Origin: Linepithema humile | Lineage: Eukaryota; Arthropoda; Insecta; Hymenoptera; Formicidae | NCBI RefSeq assembly: GCF_040581485.1 | Contig: NC_090134.1 | Span: forward strand, 19,025,501 to 19,089,500 | Length of the DNA: 64,000 nucleotides | Direction: 5' to 3' | Part shown: positions 9,712 to 23,999 of the stretch, piece by piece | Numbering within the stretch: the stretch's first letter is position 1 | Layout: each line of letters begins with the position of its first letter | The notes under the pieces: generated by a model | Told to the model about the DNA's origin: nothing | What the model saw: only the letters and a program-made list of their open reading frames with translations | Databases searched by the model: none | Position numbers and translations under genes: made by a program

Positions 9712-10749
9712 CTTAAAAACAAATTCAATTCAATTGTTGACAATATTAACGATATGAACATTTTTAATTATGCAAAATAATTGTATAGGTATATGTATAT
9801 ATAATTATTAACTATCTTATGTATACAATTATATAATAATGTATAATTAAATATCATAAATAAATGAATTAATAAACTTTTATTGTGGTAACAGGTTCTA
9901 TACAATGAAAGTCGCAGTGCGATAGTAATTACTCAATGGCTACATTGTTAAGCGAACTGAAAGCAAACTTCATACCCGTTTGATTGGTACCATAATATTT
10001 AATATTTACGCGCTGTACAATTTTATAGAGAGAGTTCCTTTTTATCTACGATTGAAAATTGATCGCAATAATGTATTGTTTGAATACTACGTATGAATTT
10101 TCCAATGTACGTTCCACTCATCGATAGCGAGTATTATTTTGTCATGATGTTGTTACACGCATTTGCATTTCCATGAGAAATTTGCATGAAAATTTAATAA
10201 ACCAGAGGAACGTTTCTAAATAATAATCACGCACTCGAACGTACTGCTGATGATATTTCGTCATCGATCGTTCCCATTATTTAACCTTCATTGTTGCGTA
10301 ATAGCAATAATACTGCTATGAAATATCTATTCAAATTTTAGCTTTCTGTATGCGTTCTATTTAACATCAAAGTACAATAAAGCAACGATTGATAATTACG
10401 CAATAGGCACTACATTTGTCATACATTAAATTTGAAAACCACAATGGAAGTACAAAGCCGATTTCACTACATAAATTTGAAAAAAATTCTATAAAAAGAA
10501 TCGATGATCTATGAAGATGTGCTGACGAAAGAAGTCGAATGGAATCGAATGGACAATATTATTGTACAGTCGAGAATATTTCTAGCAACGTAACGGTTTT
10601 TCCCTTTCCGTCTTTCCGGACATCGTTCTATTGCAAAAATACAGGAAGCTTTTTCGTAGGTGAAAATGTTACAGAGGGTTAGATCTTTCGATATCAGGTA
10701 TCAATTTCGTCGTTGTACGCCGCGAGAGAGCACGAGAAGGTAGAGAGAG

Positions 10750-10820
<71 letters not shown>

Positions 10821-13800
10821 AGAGTAGAAAGAAAGAAATGAAACCATGGCAAGCACGTACAATGGATCATCATTTCGTCGTATAAGTGCAGCAGTTTTCC
10901 CGCTTGGCAGTGCTATATCATAGAGAAATGTCACTCGCACACATAGCATCGCTCTTAAAAAATTACTTGTTTCGTTTCCAACTATTAGGCATTTAATTAA
11001 TCTGTTTGATTAAACGTTTTATTACAAAGACACTAAAAAGCTGAAATTATAAAAATAACATTAAACATTTTATCGACAAAGCAAACATTTTCTTTGGCAA
11101 TAATTTTTTTTCTCTCCGTTATATTTCGCGAGATCTTTTGCTACTATTATTATATTATATTATTTGAAAGGGTAAAACTTGAAAAAGAAAATATAAAATT
11201 AAAAGATGTCATGCTATCATGCCGCAGCCATCGAAAGGGTCTCTTTAAATCAAGCTCGTAACGAAAGAAAGCATGTTTTCGTTTTCGGCATCTATGATTA
11301 CGACCGCAATGCAGACAAGAAAGAGTAGCAAAGAGATATGATGTACAATGGGTCATCTTCACGTACCGCGACTCGCTACTCTTCTCTCTGCTGTTCGCGA
11401 AACCGCGAAAAATAGCTCTCGCGTGCGCGCTATGCTTGACAAGAGAAAAGCTCTGCTCTGATAGATGGCAATGACTTTCTCGAAATAGGACAAGCTGATA
11501 GGGTGTGGAAAAACTCTGAAAGAGATCGACGCGGGAATTTTTTCTGTAGGAAATTACGAAAGTGGCTAACATATTTCAATTTATACAGCGTTATAAAGAT
11601 TTTTTACGAGTTATTCGTAATATTTTATTCGTCATATTTTATGATTTATGATGTTTTATAATTCGTAACGTAATATTTTAATATTTATATCAATATTTCC
11701 ATGGCAATTATTTTTAAAACGTTTTATCTGTATGTAAACTCTCATACATAAATATTGCTGCTTTAGAAGAGCAAGGAAAATTAAGGGTTAATATTATTTA
11801 TTTGATGCAGTTAATTATATTGTTATTATTTTCATTTAATAAATGCAGAGGTAAATTATATATTATTAAACTGCAAATTTTGTTCATATTAACACAAAGG
11901 TATAGCAATTTTTATAATTTTGGAATTTTTGTAAATTTATTGGAATTTGCAAAAACATTGACTGCAAAAGAGCGCACAAATATTATAAAGACAATACATA
12001 CCGCGATAACTGGTACAAACTCGCTGGTTATGGAATGTCACAAGTACAAACAAGCAAATGGATGGATAAGGCGACAGGCGTTTCATCATAGTATCAAAGT
12101 AATACAATCTTATCGTGACATGTATCCGTCTCCAGCAGACATTGGACTAGAAATGTCAATTCAGTTGATAAAATTAAGGGAGCCAACCTATCTGACGTAG
12201 CGCATGCTGTACATACATATACATGCCACAGAGCGACATATCGATCTCGAAACAAAAGGGTCGACGACCACATGTATTGTCTGTCAAACCAATCTATTTT
12301 CTCGTATATTTTTCTATACATTCTGAACGTTGTCGTATTCACAAATATTTTGTTTTGTAAAATTCCTCGAGATCTGAACATGTTGCATCAAAGAACTAAA
12401 AATTTCAGCCATTCAGCATTTGGCTCTCTCGAATAGCATATCCATACATTTTTATTCATAAAGCGAAATATGAAATATTTAAAATTATATTTAGAAGCAT
12501 GCCATATTATGTTAATCCAGTGATGAGTAAAATTGTAAATTCCATATTAAAATAAACTGTTTTATTAATAATTTATTTAAAGATTTTAATTGTATGTTTA
12601 TTAATTGAATTTTGCATTTTCACGACAACGATACATTCTACCAATGTTTAATTCAATTTTCCTGCACACATGTGCACTCGCGAAGAGAGAACGAAGAAGT
12701 TGCCCTTTAATCGTCCGCAGTAAAGGCTACTTTCTCGGCCGTAATGGTGACTTATAACAGGTCATTCAATGCAATCTCCTTATCGTAAAGTTGGGATTAA
12801 AACGGGCAAGAAAGCCCGACCACGCTTGACCTGAAAACTTGGCCTTGCGGCGTAATTTCCGGGACGCGAGTTTTTCCGCGTGGATTGCGAGCGATCCGCC
12901 GACAATCTCGAAAAAAGACGCAATTACTCGCGGGAGAGTGTGCGATTAATCGAGCGAGCGAAAGCTCGACGGGCGGACTGCATGTTGCTCACTGTTTTGC
13001 GCCTTCGAAAGGAGCGTTCATTAAAATGCTGCACGCACGGTTAACAATTTCAGTTTGCCTTTATATTCGTGTGATTTTCGCAGACGATTTTATCGGCTTT
13101 TCTCGCCTACTCGTTAATATGAAATTAATGAGAAATGTAATCTTAACTGTTTGTTTTTAGAATAAAGGAGATTTTTATGATTTACACAATGACGTTGAAT
13201 GCAATACTGTATAAGTAAAATCCAGAATACAACGATCTTACTTATTGTTAGTGCTAAATGTGAAATGTAAATACGGTCTCTTTGTCGTTGCTATATAACA
13301 ATTGAAGCGTATGCGTACACAATGTCCATATGCATGCGTATGAACGCGCTCGTTTATATCAAACGCGAACATACCATTGTTACGTACATACGGTTTTTGC
13401 ACCTTATAAGCGCGCTTCGGATGAAGTTGTTTTTCACGCTGATACTCGAGCTTCGTTGTCGATAAGAACTTTTTAACGCCATATTTTCGTTTAGTTCGAT
13501 CCCTTTTCAATTCAATTCTTCTAGGATGCAGTGAATCGTGTTATTTCCTGAAAATACTTCCGCATACTCATGCCGATTCAACATTTTGCGAAAACACGCT
13601 GGGAAAACATGCGGAGCAAAAAGTAATGCGTACTTATATTTCTTACGTTGTTTCTCGGTTGAATTAAGATTAAAAGTTTAGAATAAGATGAAATTTTTTA
13701 TATATAGAGAAATGTGCGAGCGAACACTGTGTGTTTGTCATATATTTTCTTACGAAAGGTAATCTTAACTTCAAGTAAAACCAGCGTCGCGCTCCAACAG
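9712..13800. other. Non-coding stretch upstream of the first recognised ADAMTS exon
   Basis: Mostly AT-rich, with short, composition-driven open frames. It should lie in the first ADAMTS intron, because the prodomain exon at 9711 has an acceptor but no signal peptide. I searched the minus strand for a signal-peptide exon ending in phase 2 and found none that is convincing. Confidence 0.6.
10741..10820. repeat. (GA)n microsatellite, interrupted
   Basis: About 75 bases of GA repeat with AAA interruptions at both ends. The minus-strand and plus-strand open frames over it are artefacts of the repeat (poly Ser-Leu or Arg-Glu). Confidence 0.97.
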
Positions 13801-13859
13801 CACGGTAGATCGTGCACAACGATTTCAAATAACATTTTCAAAACAGCGTTTTCAAAAAT

Positions 13860-14560
13860 ACGAAGTGATATCGTGCGCGACTATTTTGAAACCCGCACGC
13901 TACTATTTTCATTATTTTCGTTCACAGTACGGAAACACGAGCTTGCGCGAACGTTGTGTAGAGGACGTGTGTAAGCACGGAATCTCTTTCAATTTTTTGA
14001 AATTTAGTTGGAAGAAATAACGACGAACGAACGTAGGTGGAAGGGAAGGCTTGCGCGCGATCGCTCGGCGTTTTGTGCGGAGGCTCTTCTTGTCTCGCAG
14101 CACGTAATGATCTTTTCGTCAGGAACAACCGCGAGTCGTTACGGACGGCGTGTAACCGTGCGGGGTCTCGTTACTTTCGATCGCGTCAGATACATAGTTG
14201 GTCATTATTTTGCAGCGTGTTCACGCGGTGTTCTCCCGGTGCTCTACACATGTCCCTCGTCGGTGAAGAAGGGACGGCATTTCAAGCGGCGCGGCTGAAA
14301 GGGCGTCTGACGTCGATTTTTCTGTGTCTACCGGCAAGAAAACGAAGCGTGGTGAAACGCGATGCACGTCTGCCGTTTTGTCCGCGTTTTTAACCACCGC
14401 GTGCTGACGATGCTTTAACGATTCGTTTCTTTGAACGATGCTCGGTGTATCCTCGATTAGAACCGGTCATTCTCTTGCGAGCGCGCTGGTACTCCGGGAT
14501 GTCGAGGAGTATCGCGGCATCCAAAGCTTTATAAGATCCGAGCTGGCTTTAGCAAGCATT
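13860..14560. other. CpG-rich block without recognised gene
   Basis: CG dinucleotides are much denser here than in the flanking AT-rich sequence, and several overlapping frames stay open on both strands for that reason. It could be a promoter or an unrecognised first exon. A splice-donor-like GTGTGTAAGC occurs near 13969. Nothing here matches a protein family I know. Confidence 0.35.
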
Positions 14561-15779
14561 TTTCAAAATGAGTTACCGCTGCGAGCAAAATAGAAATACA
14601 TCGCTCGCACTCAAGATTTATGAGATTGCCCAGTGTCTATTATGTCTTGTTTTATTTTCGAAGAACTGCAGTTCTTGTAACAATGGTTCTTGAGCTTCTT
14701 TAACTCCTGGTATAGTACCTCTCGCCCTGAGGAATAACTGCACGTAACTGTAACAGTTATTTACCGAACACTCTGCTTATTCTATAACTTTGCTTAATCT
14801 ACACACTGTATGTGTGTGATAAGCAGAATTTTTACATTGATCAAAATTATTTATGAAGCTTCTTTTATCTGCAGTGGTATAAGATATTCTTTTAATATCA
14901 TTCTTTTACACAATTATCACGTTTGTTGTAAAAAAATTTTTATTAGTATGATAATAATTTTTTTTTATTTTGTACTGATTTTCATAAAATTTCTATTTGT
15001 GTCGTACTACATTTTTGCTTTTCAGCGTTTAGTATATATATATTTATTTATTTATATATTTATTATATATATATTTCAAGTATTCTGCGAAGAAAAAGAT
15101 TTGATTGCATGTCGAGTCATTCATGCAGCATCTGTACTACTTCGTTGTGGAAAAGCGCGCGTATTCCTTCGCGGTAGTATCGAGAAAAAAGGGACGCTAT
15201 AACGCGTGGGAGATATTGCCAGCAATTCGTACCAAGTACGAATGGACATAGCGCGAAGGCGCCGTTTCGCTCCGCATATGACTGTCCATATCGTAAAAAC
15301 TTTTCATCAGCTAAAATTTGAGCGCTCTTAACCGTCGGAGCCTGATCTTGACTACGACTACCGCAGATTTTTATCTGATCCTTTGAAAAAGGTTTTGAAA
15401 GACTTGAGATATAAAAACGGCTCTGGCTTTTACGTGGTCGACGTTTTTATCTTAGAATTAATTTATAAATATTGTACAAAAATATAAATTTATTTTACGT
15501 TTGCGTTTTAGTTTAGAAAATTAATACGAATTATAAACATAATTTATAAAGATTATTATCTACCGAGGAGAGTTAGAATTAATTTTCTTATATTTAGTCT
15601 TTAATTAATAGCTCTTTTTTTTTTTACGTCTAAAGATATTAAAACTTTCTGAATATACGTTATAATCGCCCGAAGAGTAAGAAAGAGTATAATGGATGAC
15701 TTAATCGCAAGTATCTTCGTAAAGTAGTAATTACGGCAGTTTAAAAGACAAGGCATTTAAGAAGGAATACATTTGTCGC
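14561..15779. other. AT-rich non-coding stretch
   Basis: Low-complexity TA-rich runs occur near 15040-15075. No coding pattern, RNA gene or long repeat is visible. Confidence 0.5.
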
Positions 15780-16480
15780 AGAAAATCGCCACAGTCCTCG
15801 CCGAGTGCTCCCCTCGTACTTTTCCTGTAATTCCGCGCCGTCGTCGTTGCGGAATCGCGCGCGGAGATCGCGCGACGTTCGCTGTCTGCCGTCATTCGAC
15901 AGCGACAGTGGAACATGCCGTCGACTTTGTAACGTCGCATCGGAATTAGAGGCATATTTCGCCCGCGGACCGGCTGGCGGTGTTTTAATTAAGAAGGGGA
16001 GCCCGGGAGCGACTGCGCGAGGGAATATTTCTTCACAAGCCATTGCAGTCGCTCTTCTCCACCCTCAAGACCCGTGGGAGAGGATGCGCGCGAAAGGGAC
16101 TCCCTCGGTGAGATAAAATTGTCAAGCATCGCGGCCAGGAGCGAGAGAGAGAGAGCAAGAGGCACTTTAAGCGCCCGCGGCGGCGACGGCGTGGCCCACC
16201 ATTATATTTAGCGCACGTACAAACTCTTTGTTTTCCGGAGAGTTGGGCCATTCGTTTGTTCGTAACGCGCCTTGTAGCGTTCCGCCGAGCTGGTACGCGA
16301 TGCGGCGGCGGGAGCAACGCGACGGGGTAACCCGACGAAACGACTCTTTAATTCCGCACGTTCAGGCGATACGTATACCGCCGCGTTCTTTTTTTTCGCG
16401 CCATAACCACGCGCACGGACAAGAACGTAAGATGACCGCCGTGACATGTACCGCCGCGGTTATTTTAATTCCATTATAAA
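15780..16480. other. CpG-rich block without recognised gene
   Basis: A second dense CpG segment with a short GA run near 16140. Open frames on both strands overlap heavily and are rich in Arg, Ser, Pro and Ala, as expected by chance in CG-rich DNA. It is a promoter candidate only by composition. Confidence 0.3.
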
Positions 16481-19400
16481 GTCCGATATATACACCGAGC
16501 ATGTCAATGCTTTCATCGGTTTTGTCATGTGTCAGTTTTACTTCCGCGCGTCTGCTTGATATATTGCTTCGCGAAGTCGCGCCGGATCGATTTTTCCTTG
16601 ACGAAAATATAAAAAGGAAGGGAGGCGCCATCCGGAAACATTTCATTCTTGACGTGAATCTTGAATTTTCAGAAGTAGGTTGTTCGATTTGTAATTTAAA
16701 ATTAAGATCGGCTTATTGTTAGACCACATTATTTTAATCAAATATATTCACTCTTCCTTTTTCTTAAAAATCTTGTATTAAAAAGTTTGCAATTAGTCAT
16801 ATATCGGTATGTGAGACAAGAGATTCGCAAAGATTCATTACAAATGCAGAAAACCCCGATCGATGCCTCTTCAGTGGCATAAGAAACGCAATGAAAACCG
16901 CGGAGTGACGCTGTTCGGATCGCATGCAAATACCGGGCGACTAGAATCAGCGTCCGTATCAACAGTCGACTTATTACATTCCGAATAATAATAAGGGAGC
17001 ACTCGCGCGCTCGACGACTGCCTTTAGCAATTCAAACTATCGTTTAGACTCTGTTTTCCACGGTGTTCGCGAACGAACTGGAAGAGGTATCGTGATGGCC
17101 AGGAGTTTCGGCAGCGGCCTGCATAGCCGCGAGCTCTTCAGTGATGTTTCATATTTAAAACATATTCGAGGCAGACTCCATGCTTGCCGGATGAACGCGA
17201 CAGAAGGAGGCATATCCGGAGGTAGAGAGAATCGCGCGAGAGATCGGGACGCGGAAAACATTTTCAACAGAAGTGGATTTAGGTCCCTTTCTGCCCTGGG
17301 GCATGTTGATTTTCGCGCTCTCTTCAATTTTACGTGCATATCAGTAATTCATAGATCATATATACATAGACCCTCATACGTTCAACATTTTTATCTGTTG
17401 GAGAAATTCAACCAAGTTTCGATCCCTCAAGCTTGTATCTCATATTATATTTTTTTATCCTTTTTTTCCCGCGCTGATGATCAATATTCTTATTATTTCA
17501 TTTTGCGCTTATTATCGATAATTGAATTTTTATTCAACTTTTACTGTTTATTCTAGTTCTTGAAAATTTAATACGAGTCTAGTTTCTAGACGCAGTACGC
17601 GCGTGTCCTCGTTTTCTTTCTTTATTCCTTGTTTCCCGCATTTCTTTGACGAGTTGTGACCGTAGACGTCACGGCACTTACGTCGTTATACTTTCAAAGA
17701 GTGCCTTTCGTCTTTCATCAGTCTTCATGTGTAAGTCGTATGTTTTGACCTATATCGTGCTTACATCGAGTTTTATCTAACAACACTTATGGTAGCTGTG
17801 CATTTTGTAGCAAAGCGCATACAAAAATTAATTATTTAATATTATAATTAATTTGTGTTTTTGATATATATTTTATATATCGGAATATATTATCACATAT
17901 TAAAGATAGCAATCAATCTATCTCTCGCAAAGTGGGGGAGCTGGCTAGGTAGACGTTATTTTGGCATTTATGTTTTTCTGCGAAAACATGATGGGTTATC
18001 GTCTTGACATAAATCCGAGAAACACTAGAGGCAGCACTTTTCCCCACTCGAAACAACCGTGGTGAACTTTTTCGGCTAAGGCGGAAAGAAAATTTCGCTA
18101 CGTCAAATATCCATCCGCCGGGAAAAGAATCACGAGGCCGCAGCTATTATCATAAACCGCGGTTTCAGCCTGGCGACTTTATGAAGATTGAATTAAATCG
18201 TAGTCTCCTCCCTTTAGTAGAAACGCAGAAGGTGCTATATCTTTTCTTTCGGAGGCAGAAATCACGAGAGATTCAGTCTTAACTTTTCGTTCGATACGGC
18301 GAAAGAACTTATTGGAAATTACGTTGTCATAAAACGGCGTTAGGCGCGATCCAACGAATTTCCGGCGCTCTTCAAATCGCATTAGGTCCGTCGTTACGCA
18401 AAGTTAAGCTGAACGAAATCGTTCGATAATTCGCGGAATTTGCAGGTTGCACCATCATTTTTTTTTTTTTTTTTTTTTTTACTTTATAGTGTACAGAACT
18501 GCATGGCAACATTGTTGAAAGTTTAAAGATTTGACGCGCAAAAAACGAGAAAGCGCTTGTGATGGCATATCAAAGGTCGCAGCGTGCGTACAAACGTTAA
18601 ACTCGATTTATAACAACAATTCGTAAATTTTTTGAACGAATTATTATGATAACGTGCTCAATTTTACATGATTCTTTGACACACTTTATATATTATGTAT
18701 TACTTCCAAACTCAATATTATAATCACGTAGTTTTTATCGTTTTTATCGTTCGGCGATTTATACACGCGATGCATATCCGGTTACAAACGGAGTAAAACC
18801 GGCGCATAAAGGAGAAATGATTGCGGTCGCATCTGTCGCGAGATCAATCAGAATTGATCTTTGCTCGTGGATCATCGACGGGCAAATGCATGCGTCCGCT
18901 AAACTGCCACATGCAACGCAAGTCCGTCAAAATGCGGAACAATCGCGGACGATTGTTCGCGATAGCAGCTGCAGCTATATCGTGGCGAGCGATACTCGCA
19001 AAAATTTATTATAAGAGCAAACATCTCGCGCGCGCACGGCGACGCGACAAATGTAAATCTGTGCCGTCAGCTGCAGATGCAATTCACTCGGCTGCATACC
19101 GGGCTGTCCCGACCAATCGTCGTATGTGTCTATCGGCAGATAGGAGAGCGTATCAAACGGCGAGGTTTGCCAACCACGCGCAACAACGACTAGGATTTAA
19201 TATTGTACGGCGCGCGGGGGTCCTCGAACATGTTCATTTTGAATGTTTCTTTCATGCGAAATTGGAATCCCAGCTACGTTATGTTTTCTCTTTGTGAAGC
19301 AATATGTCGATGTTAGTACACGATGCGTAAAATACTGGAAACATAGCTAAAATTTTTGCAAACATCAATTTCTTATGATATTTACATGTGTGCATAAGAT

Positions 19401-22400
19401 GTTATATTCTTTTTCAATATGAGAGAAATTTACGTCTATATTTTGAATCAACAATAGTTATTTCAAAAGTACAAGAAAATAATAAATAAATAGATCTCTC
19501 TGGTATCATGTTTTTCCTTTCAATTAAATAATTTGAACTGTTGAAATAGACACCGAATAGTTCTTGGCTCGTTTGAAATCGTCGAGTTTGTTGGTGCGCG
19601 TCGATGATATTATAACATGCATAACGATGAACTCGATCTCGTCGAGTCGTGCTTTACGTGCTTACGTGCATTTGCATTATGCGGTGCTTAACGCGAAGTA
19701 AAGCCGCGCGAATATTTGGTCGGATACGGGAATTCGTGCATGTTCCTGCGCGAATTAATTCGAGAACCGTCGTGAACCACTTGCTGCGAAACGTCAGTGA
19801 CGTAGTCGAGCTATTACTCACACCGCGCTTACTCATTATTAATGACAGCATCGATAATAGTCCAATTATGCGAGCTAAATAATCGGGCGACACGCTGCCA
19901 CGCTGTTTGTCGCGTGTCACAGTAATGAAATTTACGTTTCCAAGTACGCGAATAGCGGCCGCTCAAAAGCATACTTTCAAACGTCGGACTCAAGTACGTA
20001 GTTGTATTCACTGTCAGTCAATTCATCAACTTTTTAAAGAAAGCGTGTACTTTCATGTCGAATAAAATTTGACACAGTTATGCAACTACGTGCCGCGCGT
20101 TACAACGTGATATTAATTATTATTTTGAACATAGCTTCAACTAAATCCATCACAAGTAGATCATCAATAGAAATGCATTGTACATTTGCTTTATAGCGAC
20201 ATATATTATAATTTACTGTTTATAATTCATTATCTCTCTCTTTGTCTTATTGCAGCAATATAATAATTTATTATCCATTTATAATAATAACCATTGTTTA
20301 TTGTATAGAAAAATACATATAATTCATTTAGGATGTAAATCTATCTCTAAAATCTATTAATTTCTCGCACTAAATTATTGTAGTAGATGTCAAAAGTTGC
20401 GTGGCTTATGTTTGTTACATTTAATCAGCCGACTGACTCTTCCGATACCGCGACAAACTGATCATCTATTTATCATGCTGCTTGTCATTTATTCATTGTC
20501 GACATAGATGCGTAGTTGATGTGACAAATTTATTCTGTGCATCAACCGCAAATGCAATCCGTTTTTTTTTTTCGCATTGCTCGCCAGTTTGTACTACGAA
20601 ATCTGCGGTAGAAATGCAGCCGTTTAAGCGGTCGAAGTTGTATGCATTATTGAATATTACGCCGGATCGGATGGCATGGTCGTGTTACGCTCTACAACGA
20701 GCGCGGCGTTGACACGCATGATGCAGAAGTCTGTTTGCTGCCTCTGCGCTCGCTGATGGTACGCGTTTTTGACAGTTTATTTGAACGCAGTTATGCAGAA
20801 GGCATTTGATTGCTGCACTACGCTATGCCATAGCTCGCGGATTTTTAAGCTTTGTCTTTGTGCGAGCATTTCGCATCAAAAACTGCATCAGTTTTATTGT
20901 TACTGCGTTTTTTTGTTTACCGAAGCAAACAATTAATTCGGCGTTCACTGTTAGTTGAATATAGTTGTTCTAGTAGTAGTGTTTTTAATAACATAACGTA
21001 ACTATAACCTGTCATTATTACGACTGTTTCCTTTATAAGAGTCATTTGAGATTTAATTTATTTCGCGAGGATGAAATAGTTTTAATTAATTATAATTTTA
21101 AGAGCAGAGCTTGTGTCAGCTCGCGTAAAGAGATTGCTACCTTCCTACATAATTAGGGCAATGAGTCGTCGGGTTCTAAAATACATTGCCTTTTACTTTT
21201 TTGCTAGGAGTTTTGGGTCGGGAGTTAGCCGTGGGTAATCCCGAACGAATTTCTAATGAACTGCGGCGACTCCGCTAATTATTGTGTGCCTCATTCGACT
21301 TCGTTACTAGCGTGGGGTGCGCGTATGTTGCATCTGTAAAATTAGCAACGCGAAACGCATGCCGCGGGTAGTCGTGCTTTTATTATTACATTTTTCAGGA
21401 TGGCGGAACGAGTCGCGTTCAACGCGCGCTTCATTAATTAGTCATTTTCCGCTAATTCCGTCCAGAACGAGTCTCTGACGCCGGAACAACTGTCTGCGGT
21501 CAAATATGTTTTTTTACTTGGTCACGAGTGACAAATCTTCCTTGAAAATATGGTTTTATTTCGATTGCAGAATTAATTAACGAAATTGTTCAGGTAAATT
21601 GATGTAACTGCAATATTGAAATTTTTTTTCGCAAAATCGTGAAATATTACAGTGCACAATTTGAAGTGTGCTTAACACGAAGTATTATGATGTGTTGGCT
21701 GTTAATGCAGATATATCGACATATTGAGCACAAAAAATACCATATGGATTCTGAGCTAAAAAATAACGTAAAAAAGACAGAAAATTTTACGCAAATTAAA
21801 CGGCGCCGAAACTTTACCGCGGAAACTTCAGAGAGAACGGTAGAGTTATTAAGCGTAAAAAAAAGGAGAGAAAAACGTTGTCCTACATTTCCACGATATC
21901 GAGTTGAGATATCGGGATAATCGAAGCGGTGGAAATTTAATTAGGTAAGGATTCTGGCGTTTCATCGTATTATGTGGAATTTCGAGAGCGGGTCCGCTCG
22001 AAGGGTCGAGGGGCTCGAGTGTCTCCGCCGTAATGGAGAGGCTCTCTTCCATTAGGCAAGCCGGACGTTGATTCAAGTTGTTCTTTTTCCACGAGTGGAC
22101 ACGAGGTTTCATAGCGGGTTGCCAAACGCAGTGAAAAGGATGGTCGACCGGTGACGTGTACACGAGGATGGACGAGGGGAATAAAGGCAGACGACACGAT
22201 TTTGCAGGAAATAGCTCTATTTCACTGAATTTCGCTGGAGATTTGTATCGCCATTAAAGTTTGTCTAAATTCTCTGTAGGAAGTTCGAGCAGTAATTCTA
22301 TTGTTGCCCTGTCCGATCTTTGGCTAAACAGGAAATTGAATCTTTTTCGTCGCTGAAATTCGAATGACGTTACATGTCAAGAGATGAATTTCGCATTATT

Positions 22401-23999
22401 ATTGTACACGAATATAATTTTGCTGATGAGTTTGTTGACTCGAGCTCTTTTGTGCCTCTTTCATGCATGCGCTTTTAAAAAATTTAGCTACGTGCGTAAA
22501 AGGAAAAATTGTTTTTTTCCCCAAATGATTTTGCACTATAGTATACATCAGCATTTATACTGATATATATCTTGTCGCGCTGCATCGCCGTATTATATTG
22601 TATCCTCGCATGGCATTTTTTGCTTATCTGCAACGCATGACACTGATGGATGGCTACGGATGTATACGATCTCGGTACGTAAAGGATTAATGTATGTTTT
22701 TATATTCTCTGCGTCTTCAAAAATTATAACGTACACATATACGTTCTCATCACCTGTCTCTCTCGGCGTCGTGATTTGCATTAATGTCTGCGAACTAGTC
22801 TTGCGGAAGTATCGAGTTTACCACAATCGGCGATAGTAACGTAGTTTGGAAATAGCTCATTCACAATCGGCAGTATCGATTCTCTCAGTCAACCGAAACG
22901 AGCGCGCCCAGTGCGGATTACAAATGCCGGGGGCGCATTAAATTTGTGTTGCAATGGTGCCGCAATAAACTTGATTAGATTGTAATCCTGACGTTTCAAC
23001 GCGCGATATCCTCGCGCGGCATTATTACAATTTACTTCGTTATAATTTACTTCGTTACGGCATTAAAGCCATCATAAAAGAACGTAACGGTTGTCGATTA
23101 AATTCATTAACACCCCCGCATATACGCGCCGGCGTTATGAAACCGGCCGTAATCAGAAAATGAAGATTCTCAAGCTCTCTGTGAACACATCGTTTCGATA
23201 CAAAAACTTTATTACCAGGCGTTACGGCTAGGAATTAATATTTATTCGTGCTGTATTTTCAAAATTTAACTACCGTGTATTGCACTGTCAACGCAATATC
23301 GCGCTGATTTTGCTGTGCTGTATGTACATCAAAGTCTTATTGTACTACGACAAAAAACGAACAACTCGTTTCTCTTTCGTATTGTTCGTCGGCTCTGGTA
23401 CATTCTGTATTGAAATATCTTTGATTTTTATTAATCCGCGTACAGCGTGAGTGTGATGTGCGTGAAATGGCGCTTATAAATACAAAAATCACGTATTATA
23501 TCTCGCTGTTCTTGCTCAAATCCAATTTGTCGTACCGTTCTGCACCGCTACGTTGGAATGAGATCAACGGAAGCTCCATGCATGCCTTTTAGCCGTGATT
23601 CTTTTTGTTCTACATTCTGCTGAATACCGTATTCGATGAATTGCGAGACATGCACTGACAGCTTTTGCGTCCATGCAAAAGTTGCACAAGTTTCATCTCT
23701 TATCTGATAATTAAGAAAATTTCGACCTATCATATCGGAGATCTAGCTGTAGGGTAGTTGATTTTCTGTTTTCTTTTCCTAAATTATCTGGACAGAGAAA
23801 GAACGCTCAATTAATCACGAGTGATCGCGCGGCTTTCAGTGTGTTATCAAAGATCTCTTATCGCAAGCGAGCGCGGGATTATTTTCAAGCGGCTAATGGT
23901 GCAGGATTCATTCTAAAGCGATGATCTTGAACGCGGCACGCGGTCGCTTTGTTCGCGTTTCTCCACGTTGCTAAAAACTCGCCCTTCGAACGACACACG
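16481..23999. other. Long non-coding stretch
   Basis: Mixed AT-rich and moderate-GC sequence with no supportable exon. It includes a poly-T tract at 18458-18480, a twofold short repeat at 20721-20825 and a 15-base tandem pair near 23026-23056 (core ATTTACTTCGTTA). The longest open frames, on the plus strand at 17092-17556 and 18821-19297, have no family resemblance. Confidence 0.5.
18458..18480. repeat. poly-T tract
   Basis: An uninterrupted run of about 23 T. It could be a slippage tract or the poly-A tail of a minus-strand retrocopy, but no retrocopy body is recognisable next to it. Confidence 0.95.

Noticed and set aside
11802..12200. 132-codon plus-strand open frame starting with a hydrophobic segment
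   Set aside because: Its N-terminal part is AT-driven (Ile, Leu, Phe, Asn, Lys) and the rest resembles no family; no splice context or codon bias supports it.
18458..18480. Poly-T tract as the tail of a minus-strand retrotransposed copy
   Set aside because: No gene-like body or target-site duplication is visible beside it; a plain homopolymer is enough.
18821..19297. 158-codon plus-strand open frame
   Set aside because: Arg/Ala-rich with no recognisable motif, and two frames are open at once, as expected from composition.
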